Source of the DNA: Clostridia bacterium
Lineage (GTDB): Bacteria > Bacillota > Clostridia > UBA1381
Assembly (NCBI GenBank): GCA_017404065.1
Contig: JAFRDB010000143.1
Location: forward strand, 1-32,672
Direction: 5' to 3'
Length of the DNA: 32,672 nucleotides
A model generated the notes under the pieces. It was not told the origin of the DNA. It saw only the letters and a list, made by a program, of their open reading frames with translations, and did not search any database. Made by a program: the position numbers and the translations under genes. This document shows, one piece after another, positions 32,427-32,672 of the stretch; position 1 is the stretch's first letter; each line of letters starts with the position of its first letter.

Positions 32427-32450
32427 AAAAAGTTTCACTGTGAAACTTTT
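32427..32450. terminator. Palindromic terminator after the nuclease gene
   Basis: AAAAGTTTCAC and GTGAAACTTTT form a perfect 11-bp stem around a single T. The near-zero loop could also mark a protein-binding palindrome. Confidence 0.7.
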
Positions 32451-32473
32451 CTATGAGAGCAAATGCACCACTT
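32441..32473. repeat. Right flanking repeat of the second R-M locus
   Basis: Matches 28132-28164 at about 28 of 33 bases (TGAAACTTTTCT, then AAATGCACC, CTT). It overlaps the palindromic terminator. With the left copy it brackets a 4.3-kb restriction cassette. Confidence 0.55.
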
Positions 32474-32509
32474 GAAATCATTGTATTAAAATTAGGCGTA
32501 AGTTTCATA

Positions 32510-32546
32510 GTGCACGGCGATGCAAACAGCACCGCCGTGTTTTTTT
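32510..32546 (+). terminator. Third copy of the CACGGCG/CGCCGTG terminator
   Basis: Same stem and almost the same loop (ATGCAAACAGCAC) as the two array terminators at 27.8-27.9 kb, here with a full TTTTTTT run. No tRNA 3' end precedes this copy. Confidence 0.88.
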
Positions 32547-32572
32547 CACTTTATAAGAAATTGCTCAAATCC

Positions 32573-32601
32573 TTGCCAAGTGAAACAATATGTGATATAA
32601 T
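32573..32601 (+). promoter_or_regulatory. Promoter reading out of the window
   Basis: TTGCCA (32573-32578), 17 bases, TATAAT (32596-32601), with extended TGTGA. A GAGGG/CCCTC hairpin follows at 32633-32650, in what would be the leader RNA. The gene it drives lies beyond the right edge. Confidence 0.75.
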
Positions 32602-32672
32602 GGAAATTGGATAAAAATAAGCACGAAAATTAGAGGGTATATTTTCCCTCAAACAAGTGCAGTTTTCTATTC

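Noticed and set aside
1..32672. Insertion sequences or conjugation genes
   Set aside because: No DDE transposase, relaxase, coupling protein or type IV secretion gene is visible. The island is at most mobilised by its integrase or a helper.

Overview
The window looks like accessory DNA from a low-GC, gut-type Firmicute. Ruminococcus or another Clostridia lineage is the best guess, from the strong AGGAGG ribosome sites, GLUG and BspA-like proteins, an AAA-ATPase_like/PD-(D/E)XK protein, and a DUF960/amidoligase set. I see no ribosomal, central-metabolism or conjugation genes, and no insertion sequence. The first 27.7 kb reads as an integrated mobile island. It starts with a tyrosine integrase and ends at a tRNA-like sequence, and a 23-base perfect direct repeat (253-275 and 27646-27668) brackets it.

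Layout. 1-4381, minus strand: a replication/integration module (unknown 159-aa protein, SF3 helicase, lone viroplasmin-fold protein, Xis-like HTH protein, integrase). 4783-6639: a very AT-rich 618-aa orphan. 6761-9775: a second Xis-like protein, a HipA-like kinase overlapping a small companion, two tiny peptide genes on the minus strand, a phage-like coiled-coil protein and a serine recombinase. 9780-12143: DUF960 protein, zinc-finger amidoligase and class II glutamine amidotransferase, a probable ligation pathway. 12323-15755, minus strand: a GTPase cluster (Cys-rich protein, soluble GTPase, DUF697 GTPase, one-pass membrane peptide, and a G-domain gene broken by one in-frame stop), then a WYL regulator divergent from an XRE regulator. 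17295-19762, minus strand: BspA-like LRR protein, small helical protein, secreted GLUG protein and a 52-aa peptide. 19943-22475: an Arc-type protein, the AAA/PD-(D/E)XK protein and an unknown partner.

23078-27493 is the most interesting locus. A C5-cytosine methyltransferase overlaps a 764-aa protein with two GHKL ATPase folds, MORC/MutL-like at the N-terminus and histidine-kinase-like at the C-terminus. That gene overlaps a receiver-domain protein whose C-terminal half carries R257-x4-H262, a HEPN-ribonuclease-like motif. I infer a defence system that joins DNA modification, two-component-style signalling and a possible RNase effector.

27669-27974 holds a tRNA-like sequence and tandem copies of a tRNA 3' end, each followed by a terminator. 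Beyond it, 28443-32387 is a compact restriction-modification system: XRE control protein, fused C5/N6-adenine methyltransferase and an HNH nuclease. Related repeats flank it, and a promoter at the right edge reads out of the window.

All family calls come from reading motifs by eye. No database search was run.
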